Positions 17,715 to 26,323 of a DNA stretch of 64,000 nt are shown piece by piece. Source of the stretch: Pseudoalteromonas nigrifaciens (GTDB taxonomy: Bacteria > Pseudomonadota > Gammaproteobacteria > Enterobacterales > Alteromonadaceae); NCBI RefSeq assembly GCF_002221505.1, contig NZ_CP011036.1:1426001-1490000 (forward strand), read 5' to 3'. Below the pieces are notes generated by a model that saw only the letters and a program-made list of their open reading frames with translations, was not told the DNA's origin and did not search any database. Made by a program: the position numbers and the translations under genes. Position 1 is the stretch's first letter. Each line of letters opens with the position of its first letter.

Positions 17715-18962
17715 ATGGTTTCCTCTATTATCCTGACTTTAATAGCGATTGCATTTTTGCTGATCGTTATTGAGGATATAATCCACGTAAACAAAGCTAA
17801 AACGACACTTTTTTTTGGTACGCTCTGCTGGATTATCTCTTTTATCTTCCCTATTAATGGGCAAAGCCCTGATACGATTCAATCACTCCTTAATCATAAT
17901 ATTTTAGAAATTGCCTCCTTATGGTTGTTTTTAATGGCGGCAATGACCTTTGTTGCCTATTTAAACTCAAAAGGGTTTATCGAAAATATTGTTAACCGGA
18001 TTATGCCAAAACGAATTAGCGAACGTAAGTTAATGTTTTTGGTTGGTGTTTTTGCATTTATATTCTCTTCTATTTCCGATAACGTAACCGCTACGCTTAT
18101 ATCTTTAGCGGTGGTTTTATCATTAAAACTTGAAGCCAAAAAGCTAATTAGATACGCCACGCTGATTATCTTTGCGGTTAACTCCGGTGGTGTGTCGTTA
18201 ATTACCGGCGATGTAACCACGTTAATGATATTTTTAGATGGCAAAGTAACTATTAGCAATTTGTTATTGTTAATTGGGCCAGCATTTGTAAGTGTGATGC
18301 TGTTAGCCGCACTGTTGTCAATTGGCTTAAATGGCCAGCTCGACTTTACTAAAACGAAGCAAAAACGCATTGAAAAAACCGATATTACAATTGCAGTTAT
18401 CTTCTTATCTACGGTTATTGCTACCTTAACACTGAGTGTTTTATACAGTGTACCGCCATTGCTTACCTTTTTGTTTGGTTTGTCTATGATGTTTTTAGTA
18501 GCGCAATTTTTAATGCGCAAAAAAGACATAAACAAAGACATGATAGATTTCATTCGTGAAATAGAATACGACACCTTGTTGTTTTTTGTAGGTGTATTAT
18601 TACTGGTAGGAGCGCTAAAAGAAGTTGGTATGTTAAGCCACTTTAGCGACCTGTACACAATAATGGCACCTGAATACGCAAACTATTTAATGGGTATATT
18701 GTCGGCAGGCGTTGATAACGTACCACTTACAGCCGCGTTATTAAAAGCAGATATAGTAATGACACAACAGCATTGGCTGTCGTTTACTTATGCCACAGGC
18801 GTAGGGGGCTCTATGTTAATTATAGGCTCAGCGGCGGGTATTATTGCCATGAGTAAAGTTAAAGAACTGACCTTTATGAACTACTTACGTTTGTCGTTTT
18901 ATTTATTAATTTGTTACACCGTAGGCTATACCGGCTCATATTTAATGGCTGGTTTTGTTTAA
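17715..18962 (+). CDS. nhaD: NhaD-type Na+/H+ antiporter
   Basis: This 415-aa inner-membrane protein has about 11-12 hydrophobic segments and belongs to the ion-transporter superfamily. NhaD hallmarks are the two inverted-repeat motifs SSISDNVTATLISLA and SAGVDNVPLTAALL, plus the SGGVSLITGDVTTLMI and GVGGSMLIIGSAAGI stretches. It exchanges cytoplasmic Na+ (or Li+) for protons, important in a marine bacterium. The ATG at 17715 has a poor Shine-Dalgarno, which is compatible with control through the structured leader. It ends at a strong terminator. Confidence 0.92.
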   Translation: MVSSIILTLIAIAFLLIVIEDIIHVNKAKTTLFFGTLCWIISFIFPINGQSPDTIQSLLNHNILEIASLWLFLMAAMTFVAYLNSKGFIENIVNRIMPKRISERKLMFLVGVFAFIFSSISDNVTATLISLAVVLSLKLEAKKLIRYATLIIFAVNSGGVSLITGDVTTLMIFLDGKVTISNLLLLIGPAFVSVMLLAALLSIGLNGQLDFTKTKQKRIEKTDITIAVIFLSTVIATLTLSVLYSVPPLLTFLFGLSMMFLVAQFLMRKKDINKDMIDFIREIEYDTLLFFVGVLLLVGALKEVGMLSHFSDLYTIMAPEYANYLMGILSAGVDNVPLTAALLKADIVMTQQHWLSFTYATGVGGSMLIIGSAAGIIAMSKVKELTFMNYLRLSFYLLICYTVGYTGSYLMAGFV

Positions 18963-19012
18963 TATTAGTTATTAAAGTGCTTGACAGCTAGATGTCTAAA
19001 CGATAACTTTCA

Positions 19013-19060
19013 AAGCCCCAGTAAAGTATTGAGCTTTTCAATATATTGCTGGGGTTTTGT
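19013..19060 (+). terminator. Terminator after nhaD
   Basis: AAGCCCCAG (ending 19021) pairs with CTGGGG (19049-19054), followed by TTTTGTTTT; an inner TATTGA/TCAATA stem extends it. Confidence 0.85.
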
Positions 19061-19097
19061 TTTATTAGTGATTGCGAAAATAGCCATTAATACAACA

Positions 19098-19270
19098 TTC
19101 AGAAGAGGTGCGATACTTAGGTATTTAATGTGAGGTGACGAACGCCGTTGAGCATTAAAGAGGGAAGTACTCGCCGAGAAAAATAACACGTCGTCGTCGT
19201 TGTTTTTCGGTTTATGGGGCTGAATCCTCAAAACTGTCACCAATATAGGTGGAGAGCTTCTGGCAGTGAA
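19098..19270 (+). promoter_or_regulatory. Lysine riboswitch (L box)
   Basis: The conserved core strands are present in order: AGAAGAGGTGCGATAC, AGAGGGAAGTACTCGCCGA, GGGGCTGAATCCTC, ACTGTCA and GGAGAGCTTCTGGCAGT, with outer pairing CAGAAG / CTTCTG. It senses lysine and should lower lysC expression when lysine is abundant. It ends about 70 nt before the lysC ATG. There is no clear terminator, so control may be translational. Confidence 0.93.
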
Positions 19271-19342
19271 TTTTCTTACCTTATATTTGCTGCCAAGTTC
19301 TTCTTGTTTTATTACGGTTTGGATGCCGTGAAAGGAGACGAA

Positions 19343-20734
19343 ATGACAACCCAATCAGTGCCACATGTAGTATTAGGCAACAAATCAAATTATACCGTTG
19401 CTAAATTTGGCGGCACCAGCGTAGCTAACTTTGCAGCTATGGATCACAGTAGTAAAATAATAGTAGCAGATAAAAGCGTGCGTATTGTTGCACTAAGCGC
19501 CAGCGCAGGAGTCACTAATCATTTAGTTGAGCTGTGCAATAGCAGCCTTAGCGAAGATGAGCGCCAAGCGCATATTAACGGTGTGCTAGCGATTCAGCAG
19601 GCTATTTTAGCTGAATTGAGTTTAGATACCGATTTAGAGCAGGGCTTTGCCCAGACGTTAGCGGCATTTGAAAAACTAGCCAGCCAAACGTTACAAACAA
19701 AAGCGCTACATGACGAGCTATTAAGTTTTGGCGAGCGATTATCAACTTATTTATTTACCCAAGTGCTGCGCTCAAAAGGTTTAAATGCAATACGCTTTGA
19801 CGTGCGTCAAGTGCTTAAAACCGACAGTCAATTTGGCAAAGCAACCCCTAATGTTGCAGCTACTGCACAAGCGGCAAGCGCATTACTTGTTCCGCTGTTA
19901 GACGATCAAGTAATTGTTACACAGGGCTTTATTGGCAGCGACGAACACGGCCAAACGACCACTTTAGGGCGCGGTGGATCAGACTACAGCGCGGCATTAC
20001 TGGCCGAGGCTATTCATGCTAAAAGTGTACATATTTGGACTGATGTAGTGGGTATTTTTAGTACCGACCCGCGTTTATGTGTAAAAGCCACGCCAATTGC
20101 ACGCCTCAGCTTTGACGAAGCCGCCGAAATGGCTACCTTTGGTGCAAAAGTATTGCATCCGGCAACTATTTTACCCGCCAGCCGCAGCCATATTAATGTG
20201 TTTGTAGGGTCGAGCCGTGAACCTGAGCGTGGTGGTACTTGGATTGAGCGTGAAAAGTCGCAACTGCCAGGAATCCGCGCAGTAACACAACGCAAAAACC
20301 AAATATTACTTACTCTTAAAAGCCCAGAAATGCTATTAGCTAGTGGCTTTTTAGCACGAGTGTTTACTATTTTAAGTGAGTTTAATATTTCGGTAGATTT
20401 AGTGACCACCTCTGAAATTAGCGTAGCAATAACGCTTGATAACGCGCCTAATGCATCGCGCCCAGAGCTTGATCAGGGGTGTTTAGATAAACTTGCTGAG
20501 TTTTGCCATGTATCGGTAGAAAATAACTTAACTTTAGTGGCGCTTATTGGCTCAGAAATACAGTTACGCCAGCATGAAATGAACTTAATGCAGGTATTAA
20601 GTGACTTTAATATACGGCTAATTTGCCACGGTGCAAGTAAGCATAACTTGTGCTTTTTGGTCGAGCAAGGCGAATCCGACAACGTAGTGCAAGCTATTCA
20701 TAGCCGACTATTAGAGAGCGATTGCGCGGCCTAA
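19343..20734 (+). CDS. lysC: Aspartokinase (LysC, lysine-sensitive type)
   Basis: This 463-aa monofunctional aspartokinase phosphorylates aspartate at the start of the lysine/diaminopimelate branch. The kinase domain starts at KFGGTSV (residues 21-27), and includes FGERLST, GFIGSD and TTLGRGGSDYSA; two C-terminal ACT domains (about 315-463, ILLTLKSPEMLLASGFLARVFTILSEFNISVDLV) bind lysine. The start at 19343 (AAGGAGA upstream) follows the riboswitch. An open frame runs back to 19214 but that part is riboswitch RNA. The 3' end overlaps the convergent phosphopantetheinyl transferase by 24 bp. Confidence 0.95.
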   Translation: MTTQSVPHVVLGNKSNYTVAKFGGTSVANFAAMDHSSKIIVADKSVRIVALSASAGVTNHLVELCNSSLSEDERQAHINGVLAIQQAILAELSLDTDLEQGFAQTLAAFEKLASQTLQTKALHDELLSFGERLSTYLFTQVLRSKGLNAIRFDVRQVLKTDSQFGKATPNVAATAQAASALLVPLLDDQVIVTQGFIGSDEHGQTTTLGRGGSDYSAALLAEAIHAKSVHIWTDVVGIFSTDPRLCVKATPIARLSFDEAAEMATFGAKVLHPATILPASRSHINVFVGSSREPERGGTWIEREKSQLPGIRAVTQRKNQILLTLKSPEMLLASGFLARVFTILSEFNISVDLVTTSEISVAITLDNAPNASRPELDQGCLDKLAEFCHVSVENNLTLVALIGSEIQLRQHEMNLMQVLSDFNIRLICHGASKHNLCFLVEQGESDNVVQAIHSRLLESDCAA

Positions 20735-21454
20735 TACAGCTAAATTAATAAGAGAGCACTGCCAGTCAGTGCTTTTTTCACTCACTACACTTATATCAAA
20801 CTTACCCACCACAGCACTGCTGGCATTAAGCTGTGAGCAAGTTAACTCAGTAAACACATTAGGGCTTAGCAACTTGGCAATAGGGCGGCTAGTGGCTTTA
20901 GCGAGCGCTTCTTTTAAGGTCCAAATTCTAAAAAAGTGTTTAGCTTGATCCTCTGCATTGGCAGGCTTGGTGATCAGCGCAATTTCATCGGTATGATAAA
21001 AATGCTTTGCGAGCTTTTCAAATGGGCGCTTTGTGCTTATTTTTTCAATATCGAAACCAAACTGGGCTTTTGTAGGGTTAAGTGCAGCGCCAACAAAACC
21101 ATTAGAATGCGATATACAGGTATTAATAACGGTGTGGCTGTTATTAATGTGTAGCGCTAATTTACTTGTTTGTAGGTTAAACTCTGAACTTATATTACAC
21201 GGCTTAATGCCCGCCATATTAGGGTGCGAGGTTATAACTAAATACTTAAGTAATAATCGCGTGGCTAAATATTCTTGCTTGGCCGATACACTTTTACGGC
21301 GGTTTATTATTTGCAGCTCAAAAGGGCTTAAATAATCAGGCAAATTATATTGGCTTATATCGAGCGTTTTAGCGTCAAACAATAAAATAGGGCTTTTATT
21401 GTTACTAAAAGGCTGATTAATTTGCAGGGTGTTTTTAAAGTAAAGTGAACTCAT
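20711..21454 (-). CDS. 4'-phosphopantetheinyl transferase (Sfp/AcpT family)
   Basis: The 247-aa enzyme transfers the phosphopantetheine arm from CoA to carrier proteins. The Sfp-type motifs are present: FGFDIEKI (Mg2+-binding Asp/Glu) and FRIWTLKEALAKA (the W-x-x-KEA motif), with CISHSNG upstream as the P-loop-like CoA contact. The family usually serves polyketide or non-ribosomal peptide carrier proteins or a specialised ACP; none is encoded in this window. It is convergent with and overlaps lysC by 24 bp, so no terminator separates them. Confidence 0.9.
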   Translation of the reverse strand: MSSLYFKNTLQINQPFSNNKSPILLFDAKTLDISQYNLPDYLSPFELQIINRRKSVSAKQEYLATRLLLKYLVITSHPNMAGIKPCNISSEFNLQTSKLALHINNSHTVINTCISHSNGFVGAALNPTKAQFGFDIEKISTKRPFEKLAKHFYHTDEIALITKPANAEDQAKHFFRIWTLKEALAKATSRPIAKLLSPNVFTELTCSQLNASSAVVGKFDISVVSEKSTDWQCSLINLAVLGRAIAL

Positions 21455-21627
21455 AAACGCTCAAAATAATAATAAATTTAATACCGATTACCTGCTTGTA
21501 TGCATAAGCTGAACATATAGTGAGCGGTTGTTAGTTGTTGTGCGCGCTAGGTACATTTTTATTACTAAGGCGCGATGAAATATGGTTTAATTCACAACAG
21601 CTAAAATAATAACAGATTTGTAGGTGT

Positions 21628-22953
21628 ATGACACAAGTGCGTGATGGTTTTCAAAGTCGACTTGGTTTTGTATTGGCCGCCGCTGGCGCAGCGGTAGGTT
21701 TAGGTAATATATGGGGTTTTCCTACGCAGGCTGCTAATCATGGTGGCGGTGCTTTTTTACTGGTTTACTTTATTGTTATATTTTTACTTGCTTTGCCGGC
21801 TTTATATACCGAGCTGTATTTAGGGTATTACGCCCAAGCTAATCCGGTAAAAGCACTTAGGCAAGCATGGCAAAATAAAGCCCCTAAAGTAGGCGCGGCT
21901 GCAGGTTATATTGGCCTTGGCGGCGCTATTGTAATGCTTAGCTTTTATTCAATAGTGGCGGGGTGGATGCTGTCGTATGCTATTGAACCCGTAACTACAT
22001 TTTTAGGCTTTAGCGGCGCTAGCGAATTTTTACACAGCGACTCTGCGCTGCGTAATTTTGTGTTTACCCCACTTATGCTTATTTTAACCGCGAGTATTAT
22101 TTTAAAAGGGGTTAAATCGGGTATTGAAACCTGGTCACGGCGTTTAATGCCGGTGCTACTAGTATTGCTAATTGGTTTAATTATTTATATTGCAACGCTA
22201 GATGGTGCAAGTGATGGCTTTGCAGCGTATTTAATACCTGATTTTAGCCAAATACTCGACCCTAACTTAATTATTGCAGCTATGGGGCAAGCCTTTTTCT
22301 CCTTATCGCTAGGTGTGGGCTGTATGATGATTTACGGCTCGTATTTAAAACCCGGTGCTAACTTACCAAAACTGACTGCCAGCGTAGCACTACTCGATAC
22401 CAGTGTGGCCTTTTTAGCTGGTTTACTTATTGTGCCTGCTATTTATGTGGCGCAGCACAACGGCGTAGAAGTATTTAGTAACGGTAAATTAATTGGCGAA
22501 GGGCAGCTTATTTTTGCCATTTTACCAGCGTTATTCAGCACCATGGGCGATATTGGCTTATTGGTTGGTTTATTGTTTTTTGTATTAATGTCGATAGCCT
22601 CGGTTACTTCTACTATATCAACCACCGAAATTCCGGTGGCGTTTTTAGTCGAAAACCACGGCGTTGATCGCACTAAAGCTACGTGGCTGGTTAGTGGCGT
22701 AGTGCTAGTGTTTGCCAGCTTAATAATACTTAATTTTGATTGGTTATTTGGCTTGGTTATTATGGTATTTACCCAGTACCAATTACCGTTAATGGGGCTG
22801 TTTTACTTTGTTACAGTGGGCTGGTTATGGCAGCGCGGTAACAAATTACACCAAGCAACTAGCGGCGCGCATTACTGGTTTGCTCAGTACATACGTTTTG
22901 TTTGCCCAATATTAATGACCTTGGTATTTGCCAATGTGGCATTTAGTAGTTAA
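21628..22953 (+). CDS. Neurotransmitter:sodium symporter (NSS/SNF family)
   Basis: The 441-aa inner-membrane protein has about 11 membrane helices, typical of bacterial NSS members. The unwound TM1 region is AAAGAAVGLGNIWGFPTQAANHGGGAF, shown here as its GLGNIWGFP core, and TM8 has VTSTISTTEIP. It imports an amino acid or amine with Na+. The substrate is unknown. It is a single gene with its own terminator, convergent with the peroxidase. Confidence 0.92.
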   Translation: MTQVRDGFQSRLGFVLAAAGAAVGLGNIWGFPTQAANHGGGAFLLVYFIVIFLLALPALYTELYLGYYAQANPVKALRQAWQNKAPKVGAAAGYIGLGGAIVMLSFYSIVAGWMLSYAIEPVTTFLGFSGASEFLHSDSALRNFVFTPLMLILTASIILKGVKSGIETWSRRLMPVLLVLLIGLIIYIATLDGASDGFAAYLIPDFSQILDPNLIIAAMGQAFFSLSLGVGCMMIYGSYLKPGANLPKLTASVALLDTSVAFLAGLLIVPAIYVAQHNGVEVFSNGKLIGEGQLIFAILPALFSTMGDIGLLVGLLFFVLMSIASVTSTISTTEIPVAFLVENHGVDRTKATWLVSGVVLVFASLIILNFDWLFGLVIMVFTQYQLPLMGLFYFVTVGWLWQRGNKLHQATSGAHYWFAQYIRFVCPILMTLVFANVAFSS

Positions 22954-22974
22954 GCATTACTGCACGTTATAAAT

Positions 22975-23000
22975 AAAACGGGAGCTTTTGCTCTCGTTTT
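22975..23000. terminator. Bidirectional terminator between the symporter and peroxidase genes
   Basis: AAAACGGGAGC (22975-22985) pairs with GCTCTCGTTTT (22990-23000) around TTTT, with one G-T pair. Confidence 0.85.
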
Positions 23001-23006
23001 GCTTTG

Positions 23007-23501
23007 TTATCTAGCTGTTAGCAATAACTGATTTTCAATTGCCTGCTTTAATGTTTCTGGCTTGGTGCGCGGCGCATAACGAGAAACAAGTTGGCCTTGC
23101 GAATTAATTAAAAATTTAGTGAAGTTCCACTTTATTACTCGTCCTTGCGAAATACCTCTGGTGTGCAGTTTTAAGTAATTAAACAAGGGGTGAGCTTCTG
23201 GGCCGTTTACCATTACTTTAGCAAATATTTCAAATGTAGTATTAAATTGCGCTTGATAAAAGCTGTTAATGGCTAAATTATCAAGCGGCTCCTTTTGGCC
23301 AAATTGATTGCACGGAAACGCTAAAATGGTAAATCCACTGTTTTTATACTGCTGATACAGTTTTTCTAAAGCGGTTAACTGCGCCGAAAAATGACATTCA
23401 CTGGCAATATTTACAATAAGTAGCGTTTTGCCTTTTAACTGCTTAAAAGAAAAAAGCGCCTTGTTACAGCATTCTGCATTAAATTGATAAATACTATCCA
23501 T
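23007..23501 (-). CDS. Glutathione peroxidase family thiol peroxidase
   Basis: This 164-aa cysteine-type Gpx reduces peroxides, usually with thioredoxin as donor in bacteria. Motifs are NIASECHFSAQ (peroxidatic Cys, where most have NVASxCGFT), FPCNQFGQKEP and WNFTKF, which supply the Cys-Gln-Trp-Asn active-site set. It has no signal peptide, so it is cytoplasmic. The HFSA variant of the first motif is divergent. AGGTGAT precedes the ATG. Confidence 0.9.
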   Translation of the reverse strand: MDSIYQFNAECCNKALFSFKQLKGKTLLIVNIASECHFSAQLTALEKLYQQYKNSGFTILAFPCNQFGQKEPLDNLAINSFYQAQFNTTFEIFAKVMVNGPEAHPLFNYLKLHTRGISQGRVIKWNFTKFLINSQGQLVSRYAPRTKPETLKQAIENQLLLTAR

Positions 23502-23619
23502 AGATCACCTACTTAAATTCCTATTAAATAAACTTTATAAAGACTTCATTCGCTTTTTTATCAACCGATTGACATAATCAGGCATGGTTTTTAAGTTATC
23601 AGTTTAATAGGTCATTTTT

Positions 23620-24501
23620 ATGTCAATGAAAGTAGCATTTATAGGTTTAGGCGTAATGGGTTACCCAATGGCGGGGCATTTAGCAAAAGCAGGGCACAGT
23701 GTGTGCGTTTATAACCGTACTCAAGCTAAAGCTCAAAAGTGGGCTAACGAATTTAGCGGCAGCTTTGCAGCTACTCCACGCGAAGCTGTAAACGATGCCG
23801 ACATTGTATTTATGTGTGTGGGTAACGACGACGATTTACGCTCGGTAGTATATGGCGAAAATGGAGTATTAGCCGGTATTAAAGCGGGCAGTATTTTGGT
23901 CGATCATACCACTACTTCAGCAACAGTGGCACGCGAAGTGGCAGCAAAAGCAGCGTTATTAAAAGTCGACTTTACTGACGCGCCAGTATCGGGAGGCCAA
24001 GCTGGCGCCGAAAATGGCGTGCTTACGGTAATGGCTGGTGGCAGCGAAGCTGTATTTGCCAAAGTGCAGCCTGTTATGACGGCATTTAGTCGTTTTAGCC
24101 AATTGTTAGGTGGCGTAGGCTCAGGGCAATTATGTAAAATGGTTAATCAAATTTGTATTGCGGGTGCAGTACAGGGCTTAGCCGAAGGCTTACATTTTGC
24201 AAAGCAAGCAGGGCTTGATGGTGAAAAAGTAATAGAAACTATTTCTAAAGGCGCAGCCGGTTCGTGGCAAATGGAAAACCGTTACAAAACCATGTGGGCA
24301 GGGGAATACGACTTTGGTTTTGCAGTTGATTGGATGCGTAAAGACTTAGGCATAGCGCTTAATGAGGCTAAAAATAACGGCGCAACGCTAGCAATGACAG
24401 CCACAGTAGATGGGTACTACGCCGACGTGCAAGCATTAGGCGGTGGCCGCTACGATACATCAAGCTTACTTGCACGCATTGAAGCACAGCATAAAAAATA
24501 A
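23620..24501 (+). CDS. Beta-hydroxyacid dehydrogenase (3-hydroxyisobutyrate/tartronate semialdehyde type)
   Basis: The 293-aa NAD(P)-dependent oxidoreductase has a Rossmann motif GLGVMGYPMAGHL (residues 9-21), the substrate-binding DAPVSGGQAGAENG motif, GSGQLCKMVNQ with the catalytic Lys, and a C-terminal helical domain. The family oxidises short beta-hydroxyacids such as 3-hydroxyisobutyrate, D-glycerate or succinic semialdehyde in reverse. The window has no valine-degradation genes, so the substrate is open. It is a single gene. Confidence 0.88.
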   Translation: MSMKVAFIGLGVMGYPMAGHLAKAGHSVCVYNRTQAKAQKWANEFSGSFAATPREAVNDADIVFMCVGNDDDLRSVVYGENGVLAGIKAGSILVDHTTTSATVAREVAAKAALLKVDFTDAPVSGGQAGAENGVLTVMAGGSEAVFAKVQPVMTAFSRFSQLLGGVGSGQLCKMVNQICIAGAVQGLAEGLHFAKQAGLDGEKVIETISKGAAGSWQMENRYKTMWAGEYDFGFAVDWMRKDLGIALNEAKNNGATLAMTATVDGYYADVQALGGGRYDTSSLLARIEAQHKK

Positions 24502-24664
24502 CGTTTACCTTGAGTATATCGTTGTAGACGCCAAGCTTGCGTGATGTGCAAAGCCCGTAAAGTGATTTATTCACCAAGAGGTTAAGAGGCGCTGCGCTTT
24601 TAGAGGAAGTGATAGATCTAAAAAGATCATTGTTGGTTTTATGTCTTCTCATTTACTTAAAACA

Positions 24665-24704
24665 AAAAACGCGACGCTTTAGTTATAAAGCGTCGCGTTT
24701 TTGT
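24665..24704. terminator. Bidirectional terminator before sbcB
   Basis: A 16-bp stem AAAAACGCGACGCTTT / AAAGCGTCGCGTTTTT (24665-24680, 24687-24702) with a 6-nt loop serves the convergent dehydrogenase and sbcB genes. Confidence 0.92.
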
Positions 24705-24733
24705 ATGCGTTGTACCAATAAACTTAAAGCAAG

Positions 24734-26185
24734 CTACATGCTTTGTGCGTAGTTATATAAGGCTTTTAAAATGGTTAGGTTTTTTTCACTGTCGTCGTGC
24801 TCATGGGCTAAATTCTCAAGTGTGATCATAAAGTCTTGAGCGTTAATTGAGGGTTGATCTTCCCCGTGCATTAACTTGTTTTGACAATACTGACGCCATT
24901 GATCCAGCTCTTGCTGGTTAAGCGTTTGCGGCCAGTTACGAGCGCGGTATCTAAACAATAAAGTATTAAACTTTTTATTTTCAAAATCGAGTTTTAAATC
25001 GGCTAAGTCTTCGGGTTTTGCATCGCGAATAATCGCAAATTTAGCTTTATCTGCATGGCTAGTAAACCCATCGTAAAGTAAATAGTCAACGTTAGTTGTT
25101 GCGCTGTAATCGCCTTGTTCGTTAAACACCTCAGTTACTTTATCGCGCAACTCGCTATTGGCTTTTAACACCGCCAAGTTTTTTAAACATTGCTCGCGGT
25201 CAATGCCTAAACGCGCTGCATTTTCAGGTAATAACGTTTTAGCAGGTGCTAAAATAGGGCACTTGTTTAAATGCACTAGTTTTAAGCCTACGGGTAATTC
25301 GTCTTCAGCTAAATCAATACGCTTGGTATATAAACGTTTACGTAATTGCTCAACACTTAAATCAATAAGTACTTGTGGGCTTTGAGTTAAATCAAAACAA
25401 ATTACGGCATTTTTATTTACCGGATGAAAGCTCATAGGTGCAACCCAGCTAGTACAGCCTTGCGTTGCTGGAATGCGTGAGCTGGTATGTACGAGCGGGG
25501 TCATGTTAAATACATCAACCAACTCAGCTAAGGCTTTTTTACCACGTAAACTAAAAAAGAAGTTATACAGCTTCGGCTGCTTGTCTTTTATTAGTTTAGC
25601 CAGTGCAATAGTAGCGGTTACATCGCTTAGTGCATCGTGCGCCGCAGCGTGTTCAATACCGTTGGCAACGGTTAAATGCTCTAACTTAAAGCTTGGGCTA
25701 CCGTCTTCTTTTAACGGCCATTCAATGCCCTCTGGGCGCAGTGCATAACAAGCACGCACTAAATCAATAATATCCCAACGGCTGTTGTTGTTTTTGTATT
25801 CGCGCTCGTACGGATCGTAAAAGTTACGATAAAAGCTATAACGGCTTACTTCGTCATCAAAGCGAATACTGTTATAACCGGCAACACAGGTATTTGGCAC
25901 ACTAAATTGTGCATGAATTTTTGCTATAAATTCAGCCTCAACCAAGCCTTTTTTCATCGCCACTTGTGGCGTAATGCCGGTAATTAAACACGCCTCAGGA
26001 TGCGGCAAGTAATCCGCCTGCGGTTTACAGTATTCAATAAGCGGCTCACCAATAATATTCAAATCAAGATCGGTACGAACACCCGCAAACTGGCTCGGCT
26101 TATCCTTTTGCGGACTAGCCCCCCAAGTCTCGTAGTCGTGCCAGTATATTGTAGGTTGTATTTCGTGGTATGTTGGTTCGCTCAT
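24734..26185 (-). CDS. sbcB: Exodeoxyribonuclease I with a phage-supplied N-terminus
   Basis: SbcB degrades single-stranded DNA 3'-5' in repair and recombination. The 483-aa protein matches E. coli Exo I throughout: HDYETWG (DEDD exonuclease residues), CLITGITPQ, YNSIRFDDEVSRYSFYRNFYDPYEREY, NGIEHAAAHDALSDVTATIALAK and a C-terminal helical domain. The first nine residues (MSEPTYHEI) and the start codon come from prophage DNA. Host sequence begins at the att core, which encodes QPTIYWHD. The native start, MAYQEQN, survives at 58398-58418. Promoter and ribosome-binding site (AAGAGA) are therefore also phage-derived, in a region shared with the integrase. Confidence 0.95.
   Translation of the reverse strand: MSEPTYHEIQPTIYWHDYETWGASPQKDKPSQFAGVRTDLDLNIIGEPLIEYCKPQADYLPHPEACLITGITPQVAMKKGLVEAEFIAKIHAQFSVPNTCVAGYNSIRFDDEVSRYSFYRNFYDPYEREYKNNNSRWDIIDLVRACYALRPEGIEWPLKEDGSPSFKLEHLTVANGIEHAAAHDALSDVTATIALAKLIKDKQPKLYNFFFSLRGKKALAELVDVFNMTPLVHTSSRIPATQGCTSWVAPMSFHPVNKNAVICFDLTQSPQVLIDLSVEQLRKRLYTKRIDLAEDELPVGLKLVHLNKCPILAPAKTLLPENAARLGIDREQCLKNLAVLKANSELRDKVTEVFNEQGDYSATTNVDYLLYDGFTSHADKAKFAIIRDAKPEDLADLKLDFENKKFNTLLFRYRARNWPQTLNQQELDQWRQYCQNKLMHGEDQPSINAQDFMITLENLAHEHDDSEKNLTILKALYNYAQSM
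26136..26158. other. attL core (left prophage junction)
   Basis: This 23-bp sequence (starting TCGTGCCAGTATATTG) is identical to 58375-58397. It lies inside the sbcB coding region (codons for QPTIYWHD) and is the crossover region of the prophage. Confidence 0.93.
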
Positions 26186-26272
26186 TCTGTCTCTTAGCCC
26201 TTTTATAATGCGGGTTTTTAGTGCGCTTTAGTTTGTTGTTGTATCTTTGTGTGTGTTGTAATCTGCGCATTG

Positions 26273-26315
26273 TGTGTATATTATTGTGTATAATTTTTTT
26301 GCTAACTGTGTATAA
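26273..26315 (+). promoter_or_regulatory. Left arm-type integrase sites (three copies)
   Basis: TGTGTATAT (26273-26281), TGTGTATAA (26285-26293) and TGTGTATAA (26307-26315) are directly repeated just inside attL and before int. The first two are 12 bp apart, the same spacing as the pair at the right end, which fits arm-site binding by the integrase N-terminal domain. Confidence 0.6.
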
Positions 26316-26323
26316 AATATTAA

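Noticed and set aside
18981..19003. TTGACA plus TAACTT promoter after nhaD for lysC
   Set aside because: The strong terminator at 19013-19060 lies directly downstream, so this would not drive lysC; the -10 is also poor.
19214..19342. 43-codon N-terminal extension of LysC
   Set aside because: It overlaps the lysine riboswitch; the ATG at 19343 has the proper Shine-Dalgarno and matches family length.
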